Source: Asterias amurensis (lineage: Eukaryota > Echinodermata > Asteroidea > Forcipulatida > Asteriidae). Taken from it: 64,000 nucleotides of DNA. The notes beneath the pieces were generated by a model, which saw only the letters and a list, made by a program, of their open reading frames with translations, made no database searches and had not been told where the DNA came from. The stretch lies in contig NC_092650.1 in the NCBI RefSeq assembly GCF_032118995.1, positions 21,142,501 to 21,206,500 on the forward strand, written 5' to 3'. The translations under genes were made by a program, and so were the position numbers. Within the stretch, counting starts at the first letter, position 1. Every line of letters starts with the position of its first letter. Of the stretch, positions 11,801 through 21,513 are shown in pieces.

Positions 11801-12215
11801 CTAGTGAAGACGACTATCAAAAGACGTAATTTTTTTAGTCCTTTTTCATAAATAATAAAAATGTAAAAAAATATTGGTTATTAGGTGATATACATGGAGA
11901 GTCGTTTGTGATTTTTTGCTAATTTTCCGAGGAGTAATAAAGAAAAAAAAGGTTACCTCCGGCTTTTACCATCTAGTCAAAAATAAAAATAAATGCTTCA
12001 CACGACCGACTGGTGTACACTATGTGTGTACACTGCATAGGCCTAGTGAAGACGGGCTATCGAAAGACGTAATTTTTTAGTCCTTTTTCATAAATAATAA
12101 AAATGTAAAAAAATAATGGTTATAAGGTGACATACATAGAGAGTCGTTTGTGATTTTGTTGTAATTTTCCGAGGAGTAATAAATAAATAAAATTAACCTC
12201 CGGCTGTTAGTCTAA
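8846..12215. repeat. Satellite array: 14 copies of a 235-246-bp unit in A/B higher-order alternation
   Basis: The anchor 'GCATAGGCCTAGTGAAGACG' recurs at 8912, 9154, 9389, 9624, 9859, 10097, 10335, 10581, 10822, 11068, 11310, 11555, 11793 and 12035. Type A units carry 'ATGGTTATAAGGTGACATAC'; type B units carry 'TTGGTTATCAGGTGATATAC'; type C units carry 'AGTTATCAGGTGGCATACTT'. The order is A, C, C, C, B, A, B, A, B, A, B, A, B, A, so the older part is an ABAB dimer of about 480 bp. The three C units have 235-bp spacing and are nearly identical, which marks a recent local amplification. Each unit has an inverted-repeat core built on GTGTACAC. The last unit decays near 12215. Confidence 0.95.
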
Positions 12216-12660
12216 ATACACCATATTACAGGGTTCATGCGTGGTGCGTGTATAGGCATGTACGCACCAACTACACGTTGCGTAAACACACCTCCGTTTT
12301 TTTTTTGAGGGCGCTACAGTGTGACCTTGTTTACTTAACTCAAGTACTCCACACGACCAGTCGGTTCGTACCGTGGGGGCATAGTTTTCCCCCACCCAAT
12401 GGGTACAGAATTGAATTTTAATCCCCGTAAACTGCATAAGAGTCTTCCAAACTTCAATCTGAGTGTGTAAGTAATCTTTTTAAATTAAATATCAAGCAAT
12501 TAACGCAACCTCCGGCTACCTCCGGCTACCTCCGACCTCCGACTTTTACCAACACCCAGAAAAGGGTGTACGTCACTCAGTACTTCTAGAAACTGTAGGC
12601 TAAGGCTCCCCTGTGAGGAGCCTTATAGTTTATAGAAGTAATCGGGAGGAGTGTTACGTT
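12216..12660. repeat. Array edge with a short CCTCCGGCTA minisatellite and a hairpin
   Basis: Remnants of the satellite continue past its last unit, for example 'CCACACGACCAGTCGG' near 12351. At 12507-12541 the words ACCTCCGGCT and ACCTCCGAC repeat head to tail, matching the 'ACCTCCGGCTTTTACCA' segment of the satellite. At 12580-12641 there is an imperfect hairpin: TACTTCTAGAAACT...AAGGCTCC pairs with GGAGCCTTATAGTTTATAGA. I see no gene. Confidence 0.6.
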
Positions 12661-12737
12661 ATCGCAACTACTAGGACTAGTCCTAACTCTTTGTGAAATC
12701 GACCCCATGTAAGTTTCTGACTAGACTCAATTACTAA

Positions 12738-12806
12738 TTAGAATTTAGAACTTTTAGAACTTTAGAATTTAGAACTTTTAGAACTTTAGAATTTAGAACT
12801 TTTAGT
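12738..12806. repeat. 24-bp minisatellite
   Basis: The unit 'GAATTTAGAACTTTTAGAAC' plus TTTA repeats nearly three times. The next 300 bp (12807-13114) hold no feature I can support. Confidence 0.85.
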
Positions 12807-13114
12807 ATCTGACAGTATCCCATCATCACCATCGATAATGACAATGGGAATGAACTTCTTTTCAACAATAACAAATAACGATAGTGTTCTAGGGAGTAAC
12901 AAACTACTTTCCATCAAAGACCTCTTCATCACAATACTTTAAACTCACCTGACTAAGGGACGCAATGTTTGCATGGCTGGGAGCACATTCCATGGATTTG
13001 CATTAGGCCCGATTAGGCTACAACTAGAACTGCAGAATTTACTCTACAGATTGGGCAGCTCAATATGCAGATTGGGAAGTTCAATATTAATAGTGATAAT
13101 CAAATGTGTACCCT

Positions 13115-13476
13115 TTAAAGGCAGTGGACACTATTGGTAATTACTCAAAATATTTATTAGCATAAAACTTTTCTTGCTAACGAGTAATGGGGAGAGGTTG
13201 ATAGTATAAAACATTGTGAGAAACTGCTCCCTCTGAAGTAATATAGTTTTCGAGAAAGAAGGAATTTTCAACGAATTTGATTTCGAGACCTAAAGAATTT
13301 GACGTCTCAATATAAAGCATCTAAAAGGGTGTTTTTTTTCTTTCATTATAATCTCGCAACTTTAAACGACCGATTGAGCTCAAATTTTCACAGGTTTGTT
13401 ATTTTATGCATATGTTGCGATACACCAACTGTGAAGACTGGTCTTTGACATTTACCAATAGTGTCCAGTGTATTTA
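13115..13476 (+). mobile_element. Family A TTAA-flanked MITE, forward copy
   Basis: A full-length copy of the window's most abundant short element. The left end is 'TTAAAGGCAGTGGACACTAT' and the right end reads 'CCAATAGTGTCCAGTGTATT' followed by TAA, giving terminal inverted repeats of about 25 bp. It is non-coding. The TTAA flanks suggest a piggyBac-like autonomous partner; this is an inference. Confidence 0.85.
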
Positions 13477-13492
13477 AAGTAAGCAAGTGTGC

Positions 13493-13857
13493 TTAAAGAC
13501 ACTAAACACTTTTGGTAATTGTCAAAGATCAATCTTCTCACTTAGGGGCCTTTTGTATCTCAATGTATGCATAAAATAACAAACCTGTGAACATTTTAGC
13601 TCAATTTGGTCATCAAAGTTGCGAGATAACTATGACAGAAAAAACACCCTTGTCACACGAAGTTGTGTGCTTTCAGATGTTTGATTTCGAGACCTCAAAC
13701 ATGTCAAAATATAATTCTGAGGTCTCTAAACCAAGTTCATGGAAAATACTTCTTTCTCACAAGGTTTTGTACCATCAACCTCTCCCCATCACTTGTTTTC
13801 AAGTAAGGTTTTATGCTAATAATTATTTTGAGTATTAACCACTGTCCACTGCCTTTA
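13493..13857 (-). mobile_element. Family A MITE, reverse copy
   Basis: A second copy in opposite orientation, 16 bp from the previous one, so the two make a large inverted repeat. It contains the family's internal landmarks 'CACACGAAGTTGTGTGCTTT' and 'TCTCCCCATCACTTG'. Confidence 0.85.
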
Positions 13858-13951
13858 GATATAGCAGGCCTTACTTTTAATATATAATTTGTACTCACTA
13901 AATTTTCCCAGAAAATTTCTAGAGACCTCTTTAAATGCATGATACACAAAC

Positions 13952-16900
13952 ATGACAAGTCGAGGAGGGCATTTGCGCTCAGGAAGTGCCAATTTGGACA
14001 ACAGAGCTTTCCGTGAAGCCGTCGCTAGAATGAGGGAGGAAGTCCTAGAGAGTAAAGCCGAGACCCAACGAGTCAAGGACCAGCTCAACTGCCTCGTCAT
14101 GCTTGTCAAAAGGTGAACCTCTATTTGCAGAGAGTAGCCATATTGGCTCAGGACAGACTTCACTTTGTTTTAAAACGTTTTTATTGTTGGTTTTACAAGC
14201 TGTCTTGGTCTAACCTATTGAACTTTTAAGATCCAAACAGCACATTGTATCTTAAAAACTAAGGTAGAATATGTTTAGCCATGTTAGAAGACGCAGGTCC
14301 GTGTATTAAAACATTTCTGAAGGATTTATCTTGAGTAACCTTTTTTTTTCATTTTCTGATTCATGAATGAACTGTACTTCTGATTCTACTTCTCAGGGCA
14401 TGGATGGGAGACCAGGCAGCAGCTGTCCATGTGGCAAACATCGTTGGTGAGTATTTCCATCCAAATCTTGACCACCGGATTCAAACTCTGGTGTTTCTGA
14501 TTAGCAGAGTAAGGGTTTGAGTTAAGTAGTTTGAGTCCCAGTCAAGACACTTGTGTTTTTACGATGTAAAGGCCGTGGACACTATTAGTAAATTACTCAA
14601 AATAATTATCAGCTTCACTATCAACCTTACTTGGTGATGAGTAATGGGGAGAGGTTGATAGTACAAAACATTGTGAGAAGCGGCTCCCTCTGAAGTGACG
14701 TAGTTTCGAGAAAGAAGTAATTTTCCATGACTTTAATTTCATGAATTTGAGGTCTCAAAATCAAGCATCTGAAAGCACACAGCTTCGTGTGACAATGGTG
14801 TTTTTTCTTTCATAGTTATCTCAAATAACTCAAATTTTTCACTGGTTTGTTATTTTATGCATGTTGAGATACACAAAATGAAAAGACTGGTCTTTCACAA
14901 TTGCCAATAGTGTCCAGTGTCTTTAACCTAGGAAGCGACGGTACGGGAATCACCTTAAAGGGTCTATGTAACCTTTTTAGGACAAAAAACACAATGTCCA
15001 CAGATTTACACTAAACTTACACTGTTTGAAGATAATGATAGTAGAAAGCTTCCCTGAAAATATTACATGCTGACGTGCTGTATTTTTGGGGAAATGAGTA
15101 AAACAATGTAATGAAAATAATTTTTGTCTCATGAGACAAAAATTATTTTAATCATTTACAAACGTATTTTCATGACATTGTTTTACTTATTTCTCAAAAA
15201 CTACAGCACCTCAGTAAGTAATATTTGAAGGGAAGCTTTCCACTATCAGTATCTCCAAACCCTGTATGTTCAATGTAAATCTATGGACATTTTGAAAAAG
15301 GACCCAAATCCAAGGTTGCACACTGTTTTGTTTTCAAATATCAAGTAATAAACTACAAGGGAAACTTGCTGGGATGTGATCCCTGGCTACACAGTAGCTA
15401 ACAGCTACATTTTTGCCTCGGACTGGCACCCCAGAACAATATTTTGACCAAATAGGGAGACTGCCAACTCGGGGCTATCTAGCTCAATTGGTATTATGTT
15501 GGTACTTTAAAGGCGGTGGACACTATTGGTAAGTGCCAAACACTAGCCTTCACAGTTGGTTTACCTACACACATGATAAAATAACAAACCTGTGAAAATT
15601 TGAGCTCAATCTCCAAACCCTGTATGTTCAATGTATGTTCAATGTAAATCTATGGACATTTTGAAAAAGGACCCAAATCCAAGGTTGCACACTGTTTTGT
15701 TTTCAAATATCAAGTAATAAACTACAAGGGAAACTAACCTGTGAAAATTTGAGCTCAATCGGTCATCGAACTTGCGAGATAGCAATGAAAGAAAAAAACA
15801 CCCTTGTCACACGAAGTTGTGCTCGATTAGATGGTTGATTTCGAGACCTCAAGTTTTAAATCTGAGGAATCAAATTCTTGGAAAATTACTTCTTTCTCAA
15901 ACACTATGGCACTTCAGAGGGAGCCGTTTCGCACAATGTGTTAAACCATCAACCTGTCCCCATTACTCGTCACCAAGAAAGGTTTTATGCTAATAATTAT
16001 TTTGAGTAATTACCAATCGTGTCCACAGCCTTTAATCTGGAGGTCATTGATTCAGATTCTGCTCTAGTAAATTTGTCTTTGTTCAACCCCAAATTAAGAT
16101 CTTTTTTTTGTCATCCTTATTTGTAGGTACCGCTCCTCCCAAGTTTCTACAGGATGAGGAGAAACAAGTGGATGGTGTAAACAAGGTACATGGGGTGTAG
16201 GAGTGTGTGTTTGTTTGTTTGCTATTAAAGACATTTTTAAAGTCACTGGACACTATTGGTAATTACTCATTATAATTGTAAGCATAACAACTTACTGGGT
16301 AACAGTCAATGGAGCTTTTGAGAGTATTAAAACATCTCCCTTTGAAGTTACGTAACTGAGTACATTTATGCCATCAAGAGCATCTCTGTTGGTGGACTTG
16401 AGTCTTTCAATGATTTCTTTCAACACAACACCCCTCCAGCTATGAAATGGTAAGGCCCTCGGGTAAACAACTCTTCATAAGGAGATTGCTGTGCGCGTCG
16501 AACGTATCGCGTGATCTGGCACAACTGTCCCGGCCGTTGCTCTCGACCAATAGGAATGAAGAAACTGTCTCATAAGCACAGTGCAAGCTCGCGTGTTTCA
16601 ACACTTTTTACTGGTGTTATATCATTCGTTCGAACAACCCCTCAACTGTCTTAGGTATTTATAAATATGAATGAATTCTTCTCACCTATTTTTGGACTCC
16701 ATAAAGACAAGAGCTCTTCATCACTGGGCGATGCTCTCGATTGGGCTCCTCAATCGCCACTTCAGGCAACTGAAGAGCCAAGCTCTGTCCAGGGCAAAGG
16801 AGAGGCTTCAGCAGAGACAGGACTTCCTGGACCAGCAGTTGGCTCGGCACAGAGCCCTTCTGAAGCAAGCTAGCGGTGTAGGGCTGGCCAGCATGAAGAA

Positions 16901-19900
16901 GACTTCTAACCCATACCTGGAGGTAAGCCTGCCGTCGATTTCACAAAGATTTAGGACTCGTCTTATCTCGCGTTAGGACGAGTAACTTAGGATTAATCTT
17001 AAGGTGTGCATGCTACAGTGCAGGGTTGTGACTCGTCCTACGTAAATGCTAAGATTAGTCTTAAGTTAGAAAGAGTTTTGTGAAATCGACGGCTGGGCGA
17101 CTAGGGCGACTAGTTTAATAGACATTAAATTTGCATCAGGGATAAAGTATATTCATTTTGATTTTACATATATACCATCTATAATGGACAAAAAGGTACT
17201 TTTTATTTCACGCAGTGATCACCCAAAAGAAAATAAATCGTCAGCAGACAAGGCGCACCGAAAGATAAGGCGCATCGATGTTTTTGGGGTCTAAAAAGTC
17301 AGATAAGACGCGTCTTATCCGCAGGAAAATACGGTACACTGATATGTGTTAGCACCGTACTCTCAGTACGCTCACAAGTTCTGATAGCAAAAATCACAGG
17401 CATATTACATGGGTAGGGATTTGAACCCAAAACCTTTGCGAATCATTTCTGGATTAGTGTCATACCAACAGGGTTGTAGCTAGAGAAAGTTTGGTGGTGG
17501 GTAATAAATCTTTTGTTTTTCAAGTCCACCAAGGGCGAACGGATCAACAATATACTGATGTTTAATTATGGGGCATTATTGCTGAAGCGGGGAAATTGAA
17601 CACACACAGAGTATGTAATGAAAAAAAAAATACAATCAATTGTGTTTGGCTGAAGACAGTCTTATGCAGTCGAAAACACAACAAAAAACATCTTTTCCTT
17701 TACAATCACAATACCTTTTTAAGTGTTTGATGGCTATATTTTTGAGAGATGTTTTTGAAGTGCCATCTCATCACTTTAGTCTCAAATGTTGAGATGTTAG
17801 ATTAGACAATATCTGAACTATTCTCATATTCATCTCAAGATGTCAAAGCTATGACGACAACTTTTTATTGAAAACATAAAGTTATGATCAAATTTTTTCC
17901 CTAACCTCTTTCGTTTTTCTTCAACTGTATTTTACTTTTTGTATCAATCCACCGCAGAAGCCTCACAGTGCGTGGAATTCCAGACCCAAATCTTCAAAAC
18001 CAAGTCGTCTCCACCAGACGGAGTTTGACTATCCTACAGACTTTCGTCCGTCCAAGCCTGATCCTACCATGGCAACCAACATGGTGGAACACCTTGCTAA
18101 TGCAGCCACAGCAGACAGAGAAGTAAGTGCATGCAAAACGTGTCGTGTACTTTTGTTAAAACCTTAGAGGCAGTGGACACTATTAGTAATTACTCAAAAT
18201 AATTATTAGCATGAAACCTCACTTGGTAACGAGTAATACGGGGCTGTAATAGTATAAAACATAGTGAGAAACGGCTCCCTCTGTAGTTTTGAAGTAAGAA
18301 ATAATTGTCCACGAATTTGATGTTGAGACCTCTGAATTAGATTTTGAGGTCTCGAAATCAAGCATCTGAAAGCACACAACTTCGTGTGACAATGGTGTTT
18401 TTTCTTCCAATATTATCTCGCAACTTCGACAACCATATGAGTTCAAACTTTTTAAAGGTTTGTTATTTTATGCATATGTTGAGATACACTAAGTGAGAAC
18501 ACTGGTCTTTTGACAATTACCAATAGTGTGCAGTGTCTTTAACCTCAGACATTGTACTTGTTACATGTCGTTGGCTAGTAGTGTTGCGACGCTAACACGT
18601 TGAAAATATTTACAAGATTGGCCTGTATCACACAAGCTTTCTATAATGATGGTCGTTGGGAACAAAATTGCATCAGTGTCATTTAATCGCAAATTTGCGT
18701 TATGTGAAATGCATCCGTGTGATGAAATTGCCACAGACAAGAGTTAAAAACACATGGGATCAAGACCTCCTTAAAAAATTGCATCCCTGGTTAGAAACGC
18801 TGAGATCAGTCGTGTAAAACGGCACTTGGCATGGTAACAAATGTCCCAAGCATTGCACAACAATTACAAATGCACAAACTATCAAGCAGTATTCATCATC
18901 ACCGGGGCCTAGTTTCATGGCTCTGCTTACCGTAAGCACAGAATCAGCGCTTACGGAAGCAGGGTATTCCGTGCTTACGGCAAGCGTATTTATGGGTTAG
19001 TGGCAAAGATAAATAAACAACAGTGTGATCTCACATAAACGAGGGACGGAAATGTTGGAATAGCGATTTGTGTGTTCGTGTGAATGTTTGTCATAAAATC
19101 GTGTGAAAAAGGGCTCACAGACACCTTTAAATTCATTTTGACATTTTCTAACCCTTTTCAGGCAGGGTTTGGTTTTGGTACTCACACCTTAAGTTAATGA
19201 ACATAAAAACCTACTTAAGAGCACTGTAATTTCAGAGAAAGAGGTAATTGTCTCATTTCTGCTTTGTGTTTCTTTGTTTTTCTGTCCTTTTTTACCAATA
19301 TTTCAGTTGTAAAAGGTAAGTTGGCCAATCCCTACCACATTGTTATAACAAGAGTTTACTGTATACTGTATACATGTAGTTTGGGGGTTTTATCCTTACC
19401 CCCAGTTGGTTAAAGTTCACTCAGTGTCTGCCTTAGTTTTATTTGTCAAAGACAAATAAGCATATGCCTATACCTTCTACACACATACTTGTTCCAATTC
19501 AAAGTCATTCAAGCACGCCTGCTCCCATGCACAGTCTGCACAGAGCACAGAGCATAAAATTAGCACAGAGCATAACATTAGCATAGTTAGCAATCTTGAA
19601 TAAATTAAATACTTGCACAACTCCTGGGAAAACTTTTTTGAGTGGGCTCCACTGGTAATTCAATAATACCAAATTAAAAGAACAAATATGATTAAATTAT
19701 GTTGAAAAAAAAGTCACCTCTTGACAGTTACCAATAAGATTCTACTTGTCTTTGTTTCTACAGTATGCTAAAGCAGCAAGAGACAGATTTTCGCAGGTTG
19801 GTACTGATTTCACTACTGTGTGTCTAATGAAAACCTAAACACTTTTGAAATTGCTGCCGATTAAAAGAATTTGTTACTATTGTTATTATTATTGTTATTA

Positions 19901-21513
19901 TCAGAGACAGATTTTCGCGGATTGGTACTGATTTCACTACTGTGTGTCTAAAGAAAACTAAACACTTTTGAAATTGCTGCCGATTAAAAGAATTTGTGAC
20001 TGTTGTTATTATTATTGTTATTATTATCAGAGACAGATTTTCGCAGATTGGTACTGATTTCACTACTGTGTGTCTAAAGAAAACTAAACACTTTTGAAAT
20101 TGCTGCCGATTTAAAGAATTTGTTACTATTGTTATTATTAGATGCATAGTGCCTGTTGACATCCTTGAAGTTGAAGAGGCTAGCTGCAAATTAATTCGCA
20201 TTGATATGGTTATTGTGCAATGAGCTATATCAGAATTTGTTATTATTATTTTTATTATTAGATGCATAGTGCTTGTTGACGTCCTTAAAATTGAATCGGC
20301 TTGATGCAAAATTCATTGTTCATATAATATTTATATATTATTATTACTGGTTTGCATACTAACGAAAACTCACAAAAAACTCACAGCCATTATTTTTCTT
20401 TGATTTTGTAATAGTTTTTTGTTCATTATCTTCTTGATAATTAAAAAGCATTGTTTATATCTTTCTTCAGCCTGATCTTTTTAATGCCAGCTATGTTGTG
20501 GCTGATCGGGGCAAGCCCAAACGTCCAATCAGTGGGCACCAGAAATTCACCGATAACCAGAGGACGAGACCAAAAAGTGCTGGTAAGATGTGAAATAATT
20601 CATGCCTTTTGTCAAATTCTATCTTAAACCAAAAAAAACGGTGTTTATTTTCACTTTTACTTTTAAGCCCGGTCCATACTTCCTGCGTATGCGAAGTGAT
20701 TTTTGACATTGATGTGATCACATGGCTGTTTTCGCAGCGAATATTTCAGCATAAGTTAACGGACACAAATTATTTTCTTGCAAATTTGTGGCGTCAAAAT
20801 TTGCATCACATTTGCAGGAATTATGAACTTGGTTTTGTGTTTTCGACTTGGCCCCTCAACAGGTTTGATAACTTCTTGTTCTCAGAGCAGGCAACTTTTT
20901 CATGATACTCCTGATGTTCATAATATCCAGTGCCATATTTGACATCGTTTGTTGAATAGTTGCCAGATAGCCGACCTTAGAAGATCAGTTAAAAGCGCTG
21001 GACACTATTGGTAAATACTCAAAATAATTGTTAGCATCAAAACTGACACGGTAAAGAGCAATGGAGAGCTGTTGATAGTATAACTCATTGTGAGAATTTA
21101 TTCTTTCAACAGTAATAGCAACCACAAAAGGGGAACGACCTCTGAAATACGAGACCACCCGACCAGTGTCAGGGAAGCCTTCTAGTAGTGCGACCAAACC
21201 CCGCGCTAAATCAGCTAAAGCCACCTCCAACCGCATCTTTGAAATGACCGAAGGACAGGAAGGTCGTTCAAATAATGCCCAACAATTGCAAGCAAAATTC
21301 ACCGCGCTGGAGGAGGAGTTTTCATTGTTTGACCAAGAGGAGGCAGAGCGGGAGGGTCCCTCTGTGGTTGAGAGGCAGAATGGAGGCCATACCCACTACA
21401 AGGACAATGTTACGGATGGGTTGAGAAAGATTGCGACTATGGAGGATGACTTTAGAAAAACAACCAAGATGCTGCAACAGAAACTTGGTATCACGGGGGA
21501 GGGAGTTGTATGA
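13952..21513 (+). CDS. Unrecognised 398-aa coiled-coil protein, eight exons
   Basis: Coding exons: 13952-14112, 14397-14446, 16127-16185, 16707-16922, 17958-18122, 19764-19796, 20471-20582 and 21113-21513. They sum to 1197 nt and keep phase at every junction with GT-AG introns. The ATG follows an in-frame TGA 12 bases upstream, so it is the likely start. I do not recognise the family. The N-terminus (about 18-55, REAVARMREEVLESKAETQR) and the exon-4 segment (LKSQALSRAKERLQQRQDFL) are predicted helical and coiled-coil; the middle is basic and rich in Ser/Pro, with RPKSA-type motifs; the C-terminus has another helix (LQAKFTALEEEFSLFDQEEA). No signal peptide or membrane segment is visible. A cytoskeletal or ciliary role is only a guess from composition. 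5' UTR exons may lie upstream. Exon 6 is a 33-nt micro-exon. Confidence 0.8.
14470..14563 (+). mobile_element. tRNA-derived SINE fragment
   Basis: Contains 'GTTTGAGTCCCAGTCAAGAC' followed by ACTTGTG, which resembles the B-box and 3' neighbourhood of tRNA-derived SINEs in marine invertebrates. It lies in intron 2 of the coiled-coil gene. The exact ends are unclear. Confidence 0.5.
14567..14926 (+). mobile_element. Family A MITE in intron 2
   Basis: Full-length copy with left end 'TAAAGGCCGTGGACACTATT' and right end 'CCAATAGTGTCCAGTGTCTT' plus TAA. Confidence 0.85.
14955..15310. mobile_element. Family B inverted-repeat element
   Basis: A non-coding element with matching ends (GGGTC... and ...GACCC). 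Its central palindrome is 'AATTTTTGTCTCATGAGACA' and its symmetrical arms are 'ACACAATGTCCACAGATTTA' and 'GTAAATCTATGGACATTTTG'. Related copies occur near 34840, 54040 and 62225-62930. Confidence 0.75.
15448..16090 (+). mobile_element. tRNA-derived SINE split by a family A MITE
   Basis: The left part has an A-box-like 'CTATCTAGCTCAATTGGTA'. The right part has 'GGAGGTCATTGATTCAGATT' with a degenerate B box and 'AGTAAATTTGTCTTTGTTCA'. They are separated by the MITE at 15507-16035. Removing it restores '...GTACTTTAATCTGGAGG...' with a single TTAA. Confidence 0.65.
15507..16035 (-). mobile_element. Family A MITE carrying a templated insertion
   Basis: A reverse-orientation copy inserted in a SINE. 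Bases 15611-15735 inside it duplicate the sequence at 15252-15365 (the end of the family B element and its right flank). The insert is bracketed by a repeat of 'AACCTGTGAAAATTTGAGCT'. The copy also carries a 13-bp local duplication (TGTATGTTCAATG). Confidence 0.8.
16240..16365 (+). mobile_element. Family A MITE, 5' half only
   Basis: Begins 'AAAGTCACTGGACACTATTG' and runs to 'CTCCCTTTGAAGTTACGTAA', then stops. It lies in intron 3. Confidence 0.75.
16408..16680 (+). mobile_element. Family J dispersed repeat ending next to exon 4
   Basis: Matches the repeats near 49165-49480 and 58370-58600 through 'GATTTCTTTCAACACAACAC', 'CCTCCAGCTATGAAATGGTA', 'GGCCGTTGCTCTC' and 'ACCAATAGGAATGAAGAAAC'. Its end ('GGTATTTATAAATATGAATG') lies about 25 bp before the exon-4 acceptor. 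The class is unknown. Confidence 0.75.
16932..17093 (+). mobile_element. Family D MITE starting 10 bp after the exon-4 donor
   Basis: Inverted-repeat ends: 'CCGTCGATTTCACAAAGATT' on the left and 'GTTTTGTGAAATCGACGG' on the right. Internal words 'ACTCGTCCTACG' and 'AGATTAGTCTTAAG' occur in both orientations. A second copy is at 29467-29642. Confidence 0.85.
17225..17340. repeat. ATAAGGCGCA-type dispersed repeat
   Basis: Contains 'AAGGCGCACCGAAAGATAAG', 'GATAAGACGCGTCTTATCC' (a palindrome) and 'AGGAAAATACGGTA', a pattern I know from widespread animal inverted-repeat elements. The class is uncertain. Confidence 0.45.
17405..17480 (-). mobile_element. tRNA-like SINE head, minus strand
   Basis: On the minus strand 'GGTTTTGGGTTCAAATCCCT' contains a good RNA polymerase III B box (GGTTCAAATCC). 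No full cloverleaf is evident, so it is a SINE remnant, not a tRNA gene. The rest of intron 4 (17481-17957) holds no feature I can support. Confidence 0.5.
18164..18542 (+). mobile_element. Family A MITE in intron 5
   Basis: Complete copy starting 42 bp after the exon-5 donor. The left end is 'AGAGGCAGTGGACACTATTA' and the right end 'CCAATAGTGTGCAGTGTCTT' plus TAA. Confidence 0.85.
18902..19763. other. Remainder of intron 5
   Basis: 18902-18996 is a family C-like fragment: 'GGGGCCTAGTTTCATGGCTC', then several copies of GCTTACGG in both orientations. From 18997 to 19763 I see no supported feature; the open frame near 19000-19185 has no homology I recognise. Confidence 0.45.
19780..20150 (+). 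repeat. ~125-bp direct triplication containing the end of micro-exon 6
   Basis: The block starting 'AGAGACAGATTTTCGCAG' occurs at 19780, 19904 and 20028, each followed by 'TTGGTACTGATTTCACTACT' and a (TTATTG)n tract. The first copy includes the real exon end and the donor GT. In the second and third copies the donor dinucleotide is AT, so they cannot use the same site. Confidence 0.9.
20985..21100 (+). mobile_element. Family A MITE 5' part abutting the exon-8 acceptor
   Basis: Begins 'AAAAGCGCTGGACACTATTG' and runs to 'GTATAACTCATTGTGAGAA'. The remaining 12 bp (TTTATTCTTTCA plus ACAG) form the polypyrimidine tract and acceptor of exon 8. The 3' half of the element is absent. Confidence 0.85.

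Noticed and set aside
8846..12215. CRISPR array or origin of replication
   Set aside because: Units are 235-246 bp with no short repeat/unique spacer pattern, and the DNA is eukaryotic.
17405..17480. tRNA gene on the minus strand
   Set aside because: Only the B box region matches; acceptor and anticodon stems do not form, so it is a SINE remnant.
19824..20309. 161-aa minus-strand frame
   Set aside because: It is a translation of the 125-bp triplication and TTATTG tracts opposite intron 6.
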